From NCBI RefSeq assembly GCF_001866655.1, contig NZ_MLYR01000111.1:1-32068 (forward strand): DNA of 32,068 bases, read 5' to 3'. Below are positions 6,594 through 14,934 of the stretch, piece after piece. The stretch comes from Bacillus sp. MUM 116 (lineage in GTDB: Bacteria > Bacillota > Bacilli > Bacillales > Cytobacillaceae). A model generated the notes under the pieces. That model was not told the DNA's origin, did not search any database, and worked only from the letters and a program-made list of their open reading frames with translations. Numbering within the stretch: position 1 is the first letter of the stretch; each line of letters begins with the position of its first letter. The position numbers and the translations under genes are program-made.

Positions 6594-8171
6594 ATGCTAG
6601 AATTAGCGAAACAATTAAATGGCATAAAAGATTATTACAATTGTACAACTTTTTTTATCGAAGAAAAGGTTCGGAATGGACTCGGTAATAAAGTTGCAAT
6701 TTATTCTGACAGCGATGAAATTACATACCAGGAGCTTCTTTTTAAAGTAAATCAATTTGGAAACGCTTTAATGAGGATCGGTGTTGAACAGGAAAATCGA
6801 ATTTTACATGTCATCTATGATTCCCCAGAATTTATCTACTCCTTTTATGGAGCAACAAAAATTGGAGCCATTCCAATACCTGTTAATACAGCAATGAAAC
6901 CGAAAGACTATGAATATTTTTTAAACCATAGCCGGGCAAGGGTCCTGGTTATTCAAGATGAGGTATGGGAGATAATTAAGGCAAATCGAGAGCGCTTTAT
7001 TTTCTTAAAATATGTCATTGTGGTCTCAGAGAATGGCAATGTCTACGAAGATACAATTGAGTATAATGAGTTTATAAGCCAAGCTTCATCAGAGTTGGAG
7101 GATGCTGTCACTACCTCTGAAGATCCGGCTTTTTGGCTGTATAGTTCCGGAAGTACCGGCAATCCAAAGGGGGTTGTCCACATTCATAGAAGTATGGAAG
7201 TTGCGGTTAAAAACTATGCAGAAAACATTCTTAATGTAAATGAGAACGACAGGACTTTCTCTGCTTCAAAGCTTTATTTTGCATACGGTCTAGGGAATGG
7301 AATGTATTTTCCGCTTGGAGCAGGGGCATCGACCGTATTAATGAAAGACCGTCCGACCCCGGAAAATATTTTTAAAACGATTGAAAAACAAAAGCCAACC
7401 ATCTTTTTTGGCGTCCCTACATTGTATGGTTCCCTGATTCAGCATGTTGAAAAAACAGGGGTGATTCCGGATTTATCCTCCGTTCGAATTTGTGTTTCCG
7501 CTGGTGAGGCACTTCCGGCTACTTTTATGCAAAAATGGAAAGACTTTTTTAACCTTGATATTCTAGATGGGATTGGCTCAACCGAAGCATTGCACATTTT
7601 CCTCTCGAACCGTGTAGGAGATATTAAAGCAGGAAGTACTGGAAAGGTTGTCCCTGGATATAAGGCGAAAATTGTCAATGAAGAGTCCAAACCGGTGGGA
7701 GTCAATGAAATTGGTGATCTTGTGATTCAAGGAGATAGTGTCAGTGTTGGCTATTTCTGCAATTTAACAGAAAATCAGCGGAAGTTCCACGGTGAGTGGA
7801 TGTACACAGGAGATAAATATTATCAGGATGAAGAAGGATATTTTTGGTACTGCGGCCGTTCGGATGACATGCTTAAGGTCGGGGGAATTTGGGTTTCACC
7901 GATTGAAATCGAGTCGACCTTGATCCGTCATGAGTATGTCATTGAGGTCGCTGTTGTCGGAGCAAAAAATGAGAGCAATCTTGTTTATCCAAAAGCCTAT
8001 ATTGTCTTAAGGGATGAGATTGAGCCGACAGAAGAATTAAAAACAGAGTTCAAGCTGTTTGTAAAACAAAATCTTGCTCCATATAAATATCCACGGGAAA
8101 TTGAATTTATCTCGGAATTACCGAAAACCGCGACTGGAAAAGTGCAGCGGTTCAGGTTGAAACAAGTTTAA
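6594..8171 (+). CDS. Benzoate-CoA ligase family protein
   Basis: A 525-residue ANL-superfamily acyl-CoA synthetase. Motifs include the phosphate loop YSSGSTGNPKGV (from Tyr183), the adenylation signature GIGSTEALHIFLSN, YTGD, the hinge YCGRSDDMLKVGGIWVSP and the catalytic lysine of KTATGKVQR (Lys516). The stretch ASKLYFAYGLGNGMYFPLGAG followed by RPTPENIF is characteristic of benzoate-CoA ligases (BclA/BadA), which use ATP to convert benzoate or hydroxybenzoates to CoA thioesters. PaaK-type phenylacetate-CoA ligases are shorter and lack this signature. ATG at 6594 follows TGGGGGTT. It would supply the aryl-CoA substrate for the oxygenase encoded upstream. The exact ring substituents accepted cannot be read from sequence. 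Confidence 0.87.
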   Translation: MLELAKQLNGIKDYYNCTTFFIEEKVRNGLGNKVAIYSDSDEITYQELLFKVNQFGNALMRIGVEQENRILHVIYDSPEFIYSFYGATKIGAIPIPVNTAMKPKDYEYFLNHSRARVLVIQDEVWEIIKANRERFIFLKYVIVVSENGNVYEDTIEYNEFISQASSELEDAVTTSEDPAFWLYSSGSTGNPKGVVHIHRSMEVAVKNYAENILNVNENDRTFSASKLYFAYGLGNGMYFPLGAGASTVLMKDRPTPENIFKTIEKQKPTIFFGVPTLYGSLIQHVEKTGVIPDLSSVRICVSAGEALPATFMQKWKDFFNLDILDGIGSTEALHIFLSNRVGDIKAGSTGKVVPGYKAKIVNEESKPVGVNEIGDLVIQGDSVSVGYFCNLTENQRKFHGEWMYTGDKYYQDEEGYFWYCGRSDDMLKVGGIWVSPIEIESTLIRHEYVIEVAVVGAKNESNLVYPKAYIVLRDEIEPTEELKTEFKLFVKQNLAPYKYPREIEFISELPKTATGKVQRFRLKQV

Positions 8172-8186
8172 TTTAAATTATGTGGA

Positions 8187-8220
8187 AATAGCCAGACGTA
8201 TGGTCTGGCTATTTTATTTA
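8187..8220 (+). terminator. Terminator of the aromatic cluster
   Basis: AATAGCCAGAC (8187-8197) pairs perfectly with GTCTGGCTATT (8203-8213) around GTATG, followed by a T-rich tail. Confidence 0.9.
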
Positions 8221-8240
8221 CACATTTCATTTTTCGGTAT

Positions 8241-8402
8241 TTATATATCTCTGCCTGTTGCCCCCACTGATTTATCAGTATTATCCTGATTATTATATTC
8301 TGGGTCATTCAGGCCTGGTTTCCGCCTTTTTTCACTTCCTAAATAACTAGCCTGATGTTTTTGCTGAATTTTATTAAATTCGTTCCAGTTTTCATTTACC
8401 AC
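8241..8402 (-). CDS. Small hydrophilic protein, unknown
   Basis: A 53-residue protein starting at GTG (8402) with AGAGGG seven bases upstream; an in-frame TTG at 8456 is possible but has a poorer context. It is hydrophilic, rich in Asn, Gln, Lys and Asp, without Cys, and ends in SVGATGRDI. The composition resembles small proteins made by sporulating Bacillus cells, but I do not recognise a family. It is convergent with the CoA ligase gene. Confidence 0.45.
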   Translation of the reverse strand: MVNENWNEFNKIQQKHQASYLGSEKRRKPGLNDPEYNNQDNTDKSVGATGRDI

Positions 8403-8585
8403 ATGTTTCCCTCTTTTCTTTGCGTTGCTTAATTTTAAGATACACCCCTTGAACAAACTTATTCAGTTATTCCACCCAAGCAGACTTAGGATTTTAATGG
8501 AATTAAAATTTCATTACATAAACAATGGTGAAAACATCGACAATAAATAAGAAAAGTGGAAGCCTTTTTGAAAGGGGTTTGAGCC

Positions 8586-9359
8586 ATGCTATCGACTGAA
8601 AAGTTAGCGGAATTGCGATTGCAATTGTTACAGGAAAAAAATGATGTGGAAAATAATTTAAAGCAAAATGACCATTTTGGTTTGGAACGCGGGTTTTATC
8701 ATGAGTCCATGGGGGAATTATCAAGCTATGATAACCATCCGGCCGACGAGGGAACAGATTTATTTGAACGTGAAAAGGATATTGCCTTAAAAGAACATTA
8801 TGAATTGCAATTAAGTAATATAAATCATGCTCTCGAGGCGATGGAGAAGGGAAGCTATGGGAAGTGTGAGGTATGTGGGAAGGAAATCCCGATTGAACGT
8901 TTAGAAGCGTTACCCAACACCACCTTTTGTAAGGAACACAGCCCTGATCAATTTGTTTCCCATGAACGGCCAATCGAAGAAGGAGTACTAATGCCGCCTT
9001 GGGGAAAATTTGATATGGATGATAAAAATGAGGATGTTGCTTTTGATGCCGAAGACTCTTGGCAGGAAGTTGCCTCTTGGGGGACATCAGAAACGCCGTC
9101 GGATTTGGCGTTTCCGCAAGACAGTTACAATGATATTTATATTGAAGCAGATGAAAATATTGGCTATGTCGAGGATTATGAGAATTTTGTCGGCAATGAT
9201 ATGTATGGGAAAAATATTAAGGTATACCCGAATCCGCAGCATGAACATTATGAGGCTGCACTTGATGAAGAAGGCATCATGACCAGCTTCGGTGATCTTC
9301 CGGCATTTGAACATGATGCGTATGTAGATAACAATGACAAAAACGAGCGAAATATCTAA
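8586..9359 (+). CDS. yteA: YteA-like DksA/TraR-family zinc-finger protein
   Basis: A 257-residue protein of the Bacillus YteA type. It has an N-terminal coiled coil (MLSTEKLAELRLQLLQEKND...), the segment DNHPADEGTDLFEREKDIAL (49-68), and a zinc finger with Cys94, Cys97, Cys115 and His118 (KCEVCGK...FCKEHSP). A long acidic C-terminal tail rich in Asp, Glu and Tyr follows. DksA/TraR proteins bind the RNA polymerase secondary channel; the role of YteA itself is poorly known, possibly in general stress. ATG at 8586 follows AAAGGGG. It stands alone with a terminator downstream. Confidence 0.85.
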   Translation: MLSTEKLAELRLQLLQEKNDVENNLKQNDHFGLERGFYHESMGELSSYDNHPADEGTDLFEREKDIALKEHYELQLSNINHALEAMEKGSYGKCEVCGKEIPIERLEALPNTTFCKEHSPDQFVSHERPIEEGVLMPPWGKFDMDDKNEDVAFDAEDSWQEVASWGTSETPSDLAFPQDSYNDIYIEADENIGYVEDYENFVGNDMYGKNIKVYPNPQHEHYEAALDEEGIMTSFGDLPAFEHDAYVDNNDKNERNI

Positions 9360-9381
9360 TTTGCATGCAAGATAATTAAAA

Positions 9382-9415
9382 AGAAAACAGCTTTCATAAA
9401 TGAGAGCTGTTTTCT
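9382..9415. terminator. Bidirectional terminator between yteA and the YozQ-like gene
   Basis: AGAAAACAGCT (9382-9392) and AGCTGTTTTCT (9405-9415) form a perfect 11-bp stem, A-rich on one side and T-rich on the other, between convergent genes. Confidence 0.85.
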
Positions 9416-9427
9416 CCGGATTTATTT

Positions 9428-9595
9428 CTATTCATTTAAATTTTCTGTTTCGATGACGCCTTCCATATACGTATCACTTACCTGCTCGTGGGTTGTAGCA
9501 AGGCCGGAAGACAATGCATCACTTTTTTGATAATCACTTGCATCAAAGTTGCGTCCAGCAATCTCAGTGCTTTCGTTTTGATTTTTTTTAACCAT
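9428..9595 (-). CDS. yozQ: YozQ-like (DUF4025) small protein
   Basis: A 55-residue hydrophilic protein starting MVKKNQNEST, with the conserved core NFDASDYQKSDALSSGLATT followed by HEQVSDTYMEG, which I recognise as the YozQ/DUF4025 family of Bacillus. Function is unknown. ATG at 9595 has AAAGGAG upstream. It is a single gene convergent with yteA. Confidence 0.72.
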   Translation of the reverse strand: MVKKNQNESTEIAGRNFDASDYQKSDALSSGLATTHEQVSDTYMEGVIETENLNE

Positions 9596-9682
9596 TAAGA
9601 AACACTCCTTTAGGTAGAATCAATACGTATTTTCTGCTTATTAGCTTAAATTTACTCTTATATATTGAAGGAGTTGAAAACG

Positions 9683-9817
9683 ATGCGGGAAAAAAAATCA
9701 TTCCCAACGCGGGAAGAATTAGATCAGGCTTTTCATTTTCTACAGGACCAAATCACCAGAATTTCCGTAGAAGAAGAGGAAGAAATGGTCAAAGAAGAAA
9801 CGAATCTGAACGGCTGA
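9683..9817 (+). CDS. 44-residue acidic protein, unknown
   Basis: ATG at 9683 lies ten bases after GAAGGAG, and the frame runs to TGA at 9815-9817. The protein begins MREKKSFPTREELDQAFHFL and has five consecutive glutamates (30-34); it would be mostly helical. No family is recognised. The strong ribosome site and position between the YozQ-like and transporter genes support it as real. Confidence 0.55.
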   Translation: MREKKSFPTREELDQAFHFLQDQITRISVEEEEEMVKEETNLNG

Positions 9818-9926
9818 TTATTGTTGAACTTAACCAACTAACATTCAAGTGGGCAAGACTTTTTCTCTAGACCCATCCAGGAAAAGTTTGGTATGATTTC
9901 AAGAGAATTTTTTGGGGTGATCGTTG

Positions 9927-10823
9927 ATGGATGTAAGAGAAGCTCTTGCTAAAAAAATTGCCTGGATTAGTGTGATTAGTAACATCGTCCTGACATTTGG
10001 AAAAATTATTATCGGATGGCTTGGGCATAGTGATGCTGTATTTGCCGACGGGATTCACTCCGCTGCCGATGTATTTGCTTCCCTCATTGTTTTATTAGTG
10101 ATAAAAATTGCCAATAAGCCTGCTGACAAAGAACATCCGTATGGACATGGGAAAGCGGAAGTGATTGTGTCAGGGATTATTGGAATCTTATTGTTTTTAG
10201 TAGCCATCTATGTGGTTTATGAAGGGATTAGCGGATTTTTCCATAAAATTGAAGCTCCTAGTTATTTAGCGATGTGGGTAGCGGTCTTTTCTTTTTTTGC
10301 GAAAATATTCCTTTACCGTTCATCTTTAAATGTAGCGGAGAAACATAGCAGTAAGGCAATTGAAGCGATCGCTTATGATCATAAAGCCGATATTGTTGCT
10401 TCCATTGCAGCGGCGATCGGAGTTCTCATCTCGATTATTGGGATAAAATTTAATATTCATTTTTTGCTTTTCGGTGATAAAGTGGCGAGTATCTTTGTTG
10501 CCTATTTAATTTATAGAATTGCGAAAGACATGTTAACAGAAGCATTTGACATTTTACTCGAGCGCAATATTGATGGTGAGACATTGCAGGAATATATCTC
10601 GATTATTTCCGAATTCCCGGAAGTAAGGCGGATCGACCGGATCCGTGCAAGGGAACATGGACATTATATTTTGGTTGACCTGCGGATTTCGATTGACCAT
10701 TTTAAAACGATTAAAGAAGGCCATGACCTTTCTCATGAAATAAAACAGAAACTTTTGGATAAATTCGATAATATTAAGGAGGTATTGATTCATTTAAATC
10801 CTTATTTTCCTAAAGACAGATAA
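9927..10823 (+). CDS. Cation diffusion facilitator (CDF) transporter
   Basis: A 298-residue membrane protein of the CDF family, which exports divalent metals (Mn, Fe, Zn or Co) in exchange for protons. It has about six hydrophobic helices in the first 210 residues and a cytoplasmic C-terminal metal-sensing domain (220-298). Membrane-site residues are visible: the ADGIHSAADV segment with Asp41, His44 and Asp48, and YDHKAD with Asp151 and Asp155. The HPYGHGK motif (70-76) is typical. ATG at 9927 follows GGGGTGA; a TTG three bases upstream is also possible. The metal cannot be assigned from these residues alone. Confidence 0.88.
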   Translation: MDVREALAKKIAWISVISNIVLTFGKIIIGWLGHSDAVFADGIHSAADVFASLIVLLVIKIANKPADKEHPYGHGKAEVIVSGIIGILLFLVAIYVVYEGISGFFHKIEAPSYLAMWVAVFSFFAKIFLYRSSLNVAEKHSSKAIEAIAYDHKADIVASIAAAIGVLISIIGIKFNIHFLLFGDKVASIFVAYLIYRIAKDMLTEAFDILLERNIDGETLQEYISIISEFPEVRRIDRIRAREHGHYILVDLRISIDHFKTIKEGHDLSHEIKQKLLDKFDNIKEVLIHLNPYFPKDR

Positions 10824-10905
10824 ATATGAAAAAAACTACTTTGTACTTTCGTGCTTTAGGGTTTATGATAAGGAAGGAAATAAAAAGCTAAAGGAGTTGA
10901 TATTT

Positions 10906-11031
10906 TTGAGTTATTCCATAGACCCGGACCCAAGTAGGCGAGGGGGAGTCAATGTCTTTGAATTGATTGAATTGGTTTCTACAAGAATATCAGCTCTGAA
11001 AAAGGTTGTTGGCTTCCTCGAACAAGAATAG
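10906..11031 (+). CDS. 41-residue protein, unknown
   Basis: TTG at 10906 has AAGGAG at 10891-10896, and the frame ends TAG at 11029-11031. The protein begins MSYSIDPDPSRRGGVNVFEL and continues as a predicted amphipathic helix (IELVSTRISALKKVVGFLEQ). The next gene (corA) starts 15 bases later, so they are likely co-transcribed. No family is recognised. Confidence 0.55.
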   Translation: MSYSIDPDPSRRGGVNVFELIELVSTRISALKKVVGFLEQE

Positions 11032-11046
11032 TGAGGAGGTTTTGAC

Positions 11047-11985
11047 ATGTTGGAGATTTTTAAAAGCACAGAAACAAAGGTTTTGGAGAAAGTAGATGTC
11101 GTATCAAAGGGCTGCTGGATTAATATGTATGCCCCAACAGCAGAAGAAATTAACCGGGTTGCAAATGACGCACAAGTCGATGTCGATATTATTCGGGACG
11201 CCCTGGATGATGAAGAACGTCCAAGGATTGAACGGGATAATGGTCAAGTGTATATTATCGTTGACTTTCCCTATATCGTTCATGATGAGACCGGCCTTGC
11301 CGTTTATGAAACGATTCCAATTGGAATTATTTTAACGGATGAATGTACTATTACTGTATCTTTAAAAGATACACCGATTTTAGAAGAATTTAGAAAGAAT
11401 AGAGTGAAAGAGTTTTTTACATTTAAAAAGACCCGTTTTGCTTTGCAAATTTTATTCGTCATTTCATCCTATTACCTTCGCTACTTAAAACAAATTAATA
11501 AGAAAACAAATGAAATTGAACGCGAAGTGCATCAATCATTAAAAAATAAAGAACTATATGCTTTTTTGGCATTAGAGAAGAGTTTGGTTTACTTTACCAC
11601 TTCTTTAAAATCCAATAAGGTTGTCCTTGATAAAATCTTAAGATTTAACTATTTAAAAATGTATGAAGAAGATAAGGATTTGTTGGAAGACGTCATTATT
11701 GAAAAAACACAGGCGATTGAGATGGCGGAAACCTATCGTTCCATCTTGAGCGGGATGATGAATGCCTTTGCATCCATCATTTCGAACAACCTGAACATTG
11801 TCATGAAGTTTTTGACTTCGATTACGATTATCCTTTCCTTCCCAACGATGGTCGCGAGCTTTTACGGGATGAACGTCGATATCCCGTTCCAGCATGCCAC
11901 ACACTCATTTGCCTTCCCATTGATTATTTCAGCATTTTTAACCAGTTGTACCGCCTTTATTTTTTGGAAAAAGAAATATTTTTAG
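11047..11985 (+). CDS. corA: CorA-family magnesium/divalent cation transporter
   Basis: A 312-residue CorA-type channel: a large N-terminal cytoplasmic domain, a long helical stalk (about 130-240) and two C-terminal membrane helices. The signature YGMNVDIPF sits at the end of the first membrane helix, where the GMN filter of CorA channels lies, and the tail is basic (FWKKKYF). Length is normal. ATG at 11047 follows GTGAGGAGG. It lies directly after a small 41-residue gene and before a terminator. Preference for Mg, Co or Zn is not readable. Confidence 0.88.
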   Translation: MLEIFKSTETKVLEKVDVVSKGCWINMYAPTAEEINRVANDAQVDVDIIRDALDDEERPRIERDNGQVYIIVDFPYIVHDETGLAVYETIPIGIILTDECTITVSLKDTPILEEFRKNRVKEFFTFKKTRFALQILFVISSYYLRYLKQINKKTNEIEREVHQSLKNKELYAFLALEKSLVYFTTSLKSNKVVLDKILRFNYLKMYEEDKDLLEDVIIEKTQAIEMAETYRSILSGMMNAFASIISNNLNIVMKFLTSITIILSFPTMVASFYGMNVDIPFQHATHSFAFPLIISAFLTSCTAFIFWKKKYF

Positions 11986-11988
11986 ATT

Positions 11989-12018
11989 ACCAGTCTTTTA
12001 TAGAGGCTGGTTTTTTTT
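11989..12018 (+). terminator. Terminator of corA
   Basis: ACCAGTCT (11989-11996) pairs with AGGCTGGT (12004-12011; one G-T pair), followed by eight T residues. Confidence 0.85.
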
Positions 12019-12104
12019 GATAATTTTTCCTTATGGATTGAAATAAGAAAAGAAGATTGGCATATCGTGATTTTTCCAATTAATGTATAGGTGAGGTGAG
12101 GAAA

Positions 12105-12884
12105 ATGAACAAGGAATTTTTTAATCGAATTGAAAAAGAAACTTATATGAAACGTTCTGCCGATCCACAGTGGATGGATTTAGTTCAATCAAGGGTAAAT
12201 ATTACTGGAAAAATTGCGGCAGATATTGGTGCAGGCGGCGGAATCTATTCCATTGCCTTAGCGCAATTAGGAGCAAAAAAGGTCATTGGCGTGGATATTT
12301 CTGAAAATATGATTGCCGGAGCAAAGGCGAATTGCCGAAAATATCCGCAAATTAGTTTCCAAGTGGGAACTGCCAGCGAATCGAAGCTTCCGGATGGGGA
12401 AGTAGATGTGCTGCTGGAGCGTGCGTTAATCCATCATTTAAAGGAAGAGCACTTATCTGCATGTTTTGCGGAGGGCAAAAGAATTTTAGATAAAAATGGA
12501 CTATTCATTCTTCAAGACAGAACGATGGAGGATTGTGCAATAGCAGGAAGTGATGAGCATATCCGCGGTTATTTTTTTGAACTTTTTCCGGAATTGCTTG
12601 AAAAAGATATTTCAAGAAGGCACTCGGTGGAAACAGTAAATTCTTACTTGAAAAGGGCCGGCTTTCAAACAGTTGAGGTTATTAATTTTTGGGAACACCG
12701 TAAAACTTATCAATCACTGAATGAACTAAAGCAGGAAATTATGTTGCGCAAAGGCCGTTCGATTTTGTTTGAATTAGCGGATGAGCAGGTGCAAAGTCTT
12801 GCTGATGGTATTGGGGAACGGGTAACAAAACCTTTCCCAGTAGTTGAAAGAGAAAGATGGACGATATGGTTTGCGAAGGCATAG
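12105..12884 (+). CDS. Class I SAM-dependent methyltransferase
   Basis: A 259-residue cytoplasmic methyltransferase. The SAM-binding motif I is ADIGAGGGIYSIALAQLG (39-56), followed by the acidic end of strand 2 in VIGVDISENMI and motif IV DVLLERALIHHL. The C-terminal part has no recognisable substrate signature. ATG at 12105 follows GAGGTGAGG; a GTG at 12096 overlaps that ribosome site and is less likely. The substrate, small molecule or macromolecule, is unknown. Confidence 0.8.
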   Translation: MNKEFFNRIEKETYMKRSADPQWMDLVQSRVNITGKIAADIGAGGGIYSIALAQLGAKKVIGVDISENMIAGAKANCRKYPQISFQVGTASESKLPDGEVDVLLERALIHHLKEEHLSACFAEGKRILDKNGLFILQDRTMEDCAIAGSDEHIRGYFFELFPELLEKDISRRHSVETVNSYLKRAGFQTVEVINFWEHRKTYQSLNELKQEIMLRKGRSILFELADEQVQSLADGIGERVTKPFPVVERERWTIWFAKA

Positions 12885-12984
12885 AGAAATTATCGTCTAT
12901 GTCTTAGGTTTTTGATTTCCACGAGTAAAATAACTTTTCTTGTATAAAATAGAAAAAATAAAAATACAAGAGGAGGCAGAAAAA

Positions 12985-13149
12985 ATGAAAGAAAAGGAAC
13001 CCCAATTTCAAAGCGGAGATGAAGTAGGCCAACTGGAAAAAGGCCTATACGGATTAGACCCAGAAATGAGCCTGCTATCCGTAAACTTCGCAACAACAGA
13101 AAATCCCCTATTGAATGAACATTATCAAGAGGATTCAAAAGAAGATTAA
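12985..13149 (+). CDS. 54-residue hydrophilic protein, unknown
   Basis: ATG at 12985 has AGGAGG at 12971-12976, a strong ribosome site that rules out the longer in-frame start at 12940. The protein is acidic and begins MKEKEPQFQSGDEVGQLEKG, then GLDPEMSLLSVNFATTENP. There are no Cys or membrane segments. No family is recognised. It has its own hairpin directly behind the stop codon. Confidence 0.6.
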   Translation: MKEKEPQFQSGDEVGQLEKGLYGLDPEMSLLSVNFATTENPLLNEHYQEDSKED

Positions 13150-13150
13150 T

Positions 13151-13195
13151 TCGACAAAATTCGGGTGGTGCCTGTGGCAGCCCGAATTTTGTCGA
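13151..13195 (+). terminator. Long 15-bp hairpin behind the 54-residue gene
   Basis: TCGACAAAATTCGGG (13151-13165) and CCCGAATTTTGTCGA (13181-13195) are perfect complements, and the loop can pair further (TGCC with GGCA). No T run follows, so it may act as an mRNA-stabilising 3' hairpin rather than an efficient terminator. Confidence 0.6.
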
Positions 13196-13225
13196 TAATA
13201 TTTTGAATTTTCCGAGTGTTTTTGG

Positions 13226-13255
13226 TTGATTACTAGATTTTAACAATGATACTAT
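13226..13255 (+). promoter_or_regulatory. Candidate promoter of the aldehyde dehydrogenase gene
   Basis: TTGATT (13226-13231), an 18-nt spacer, then TACTAT (13250-13255) preceded by TG at the extended -10 position (13247-13248). The leader would be about 70 nt. Confidence 0.45.
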
Positions 13256-13328
13256 TAATCTCGAGGTTGAAAACGGATACATACTGTTTGAAATCTTAGA
13301 ATCTTTTACATATAGGGAGGAATTACAT

Positions 13329-14816
13329 TTGAGTCAAGTAACAGTCAATCTAAAAGAAAAAGTGGAAAAATTTCTATTAGGGAAAAAGAAACTGTATATT
13401 GATGGTCAATTTGTTGAAAGTCTCTCTCAAAAAACATTCGATACGTATAATCCTGCCACAGGTGAAGTACTTGCAGCGGTTTACGAAGCCGGCCCGGAAG
13501 ACATTGATCGCGCCGTAAAGGCAGCACGCAAAGCTTTCGATGAAGGACCATGGTCTAAAATGAGTGCAGCCGAGCGCAGCCGCCTAATGTATAAATTAGC
13601 TGATTTAATGGAGCAAAATAGTGAAGAGCTTGCCCAACTAGAAACGCTTGATAACGGAAAACCAATTCGTGAGACATCAAATGCGGATATTCCGCTTGCA
13701 GTTGAACATATGCGCTATTATGCCGGCTGGTCAACGAAAATTGTTGGGCAAACCATCCCAGTTAACGGACCATTTTTAAACTATACCCGTCATGAAGCAG
13801 TCGGAGTGGTCGGACAAATTATCCCTTGGAACTTCCCGCTGTTAATGGCGATGTGGAAGCTTGGTGCAGCGCTTGCGACTGGTTGTACAGTCATATTGAA
13901 GCCAGCTGAGCAAACTCCGCTATCTGTATTATATTTAGCTGAATTAGTTCAGGAAGCAGGATTCCCTGCAGGGGTAATTAATATTGTTCCTGGTTTTGGT
14001 GAAACAGCAGGCCGGCCGCTTGTTGATCACCCGCTTGTGGATAAAATTGCTTTCACAGGCTCAACTGAAGTCGGCAAGTCCATCATGGAGCGCGCTTCTA
14101 AAACTCTTAAGCGCGTAACACTTGAACTCGGCGGAAAATCACCAAACATTATTTTACCGGATGCGGACTTAACAAAAGCAATTCCTGGAGCTCTAAATGG
14201 AGTTATGTTCAACCAAGGCCAGGTTTGCTGTGCAGGTTCCCGTGTATTTATTCAAAAGAAACAATTTGATAATGTTGTTGCCGATATGGTCAGCCATGCT
14301 CAAAAAATTAAGCAAGGTGCTGGTTTACATGCTGATACTCAAATTGGTCCGCTAGTATCGGATGAGCAGCAGAAACGTGTTCTTGGCTATATTGAAAAAG
14401 GCGTGAAAGAGGGGGCAGAATTGTTAGTCGGCGGAGATAAGCCATATGAACAGGGATATTTCGTTTCTCCGACGATTTTCGCAGATGTCCGTGATGAAAT
14501 GACGATTGCCAAAGAAGAAATCTTTGGACCGGTTATTTCAGCTCTTCCATATGAGGACCTGGATGAATTGATTAACCGCGCTAATAACAGCGAATATGGC
14601 TTAGCAGCAGGTGTTTGGACAAAGGATGTTTCCAAAGCACACTATATCGCAAACCGACTGCGCGCAGGTACCGTTTGGGTAAACTGTTACAATGCCTTTG
14701 ATGCGGCATCGCCATTTGGAGGTTTTAAACAATCAGGAATTGGCCGTGAAATGGGATCATACGCATTGAACAACTATACAGAAGTTAAGAGCGTTTGGGT
14801 TTCGCTAAATAATTAA
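13329..14816 (+). CDS. dhaS: DhaS-like aldehyde dehydrogenase
   Basis: A 495-residue NAD(P)-dependent aldehyde dehydrogenase, closely resembling Bacillus DhaS throughout (for example HMRYYAGW, GVVGQIIPWNFPLLMAMWK and SPFGGFKQSG). The catalytic cysteine is Cys300 in FNQGQVCCAGSR, and the general base is Glu266 in LELGGKSPN; the 34-residue spacing matches human ALDH2. It oxidises aldehydes to acids; the natural substrate is uncertain. TTG at 13329 follows AGGGAGG. It is a single gene with its own promoter and terminator, and nothing ties it to the aromatic cluster 5 kb away. Confidence 0.92.
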   Translation: MSQVTVNLKEKVEKFLLGKKKLYIDGQFVESLSQKTFDTYNPATGEVLAAVYEAGPEDIDRAVKAARKAFDEGPWSKMSAAERSRLMYKLADLMEQNSEELAQLETLDNGKPIRETSNADIPLAVEHMRYYAGWSTKIVGQTIPVNGPFLNYTRHEAVGVVGQIIPWNFPLLMAMWKLGAALATGCTVILKPAEQTPLSVLYLAELVQEAGFPAGVINIVPGFGETAGRPLVDHPLVDKIAFTGSTEVGKSIMERASKTLKRVTLELGGKSPNIILPDADLTKAIPGALNGVMFNQGQVCCAGSRVFIQKKQFDNVVADMVSHAQKIKQGAGLHADTQIGPLVSDEQQKRVLGYIEKGVKEGAELLVGGDKPYEQGYFVSPTIFADVRDEMTIAKEEIFGPVISALPYEDLDELINRANNSEYGLAAGVWTKDVSKAHYIANRLRAGTVWVNCYNAFDAASPFGGFKQSGIGREMGSYALNNYTEVKSVWVSLNN

Positions 14817-14825
14817 CGATCTAAT

Positions 14826-14868
14826 AAGCTAGTAAAAACGTTTAGGCGTTTTCACTAGCTTTTTTTTA
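14826..14868 (+). terminator. Terminator of dhaS
   Basis: AAGCTAGT (14826-14833) pairs with ACTAGCTT (14854-14861), with an inner AAAACG/CGTTTT stem and a run of T residues. Confidence 0.9.
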
Positions 14869-14934
14869 TTGGACACCGTTCATTAGAATTTGGAATAAAG
14901 TAAAGAAAGCGAACTTCTTTTGAGGTGTGTCATT

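Noticed and set aside
8503..9087. 194-residue minus-strand frame opposite the yteA-like gene
   Set aside because: The + strand has a recognisable zinc-finger protein with a ribosome site; this frame has no family features.
9010..9314. Frames on both strands inside the end of the yteA-like gene
   Set aside because: They are shadows of the acidic C-terminal coding sequence, with a Met/Ile/Arg-rich composition.
13329..14816. Aldehyde dehydrogenase as a BoxD/PaaZ-type step of the aromatic pathway
   Set aside because: It matches DhaS throughout, has its own promoter and terminator, and is separated from the cluster by many unrelated genes.
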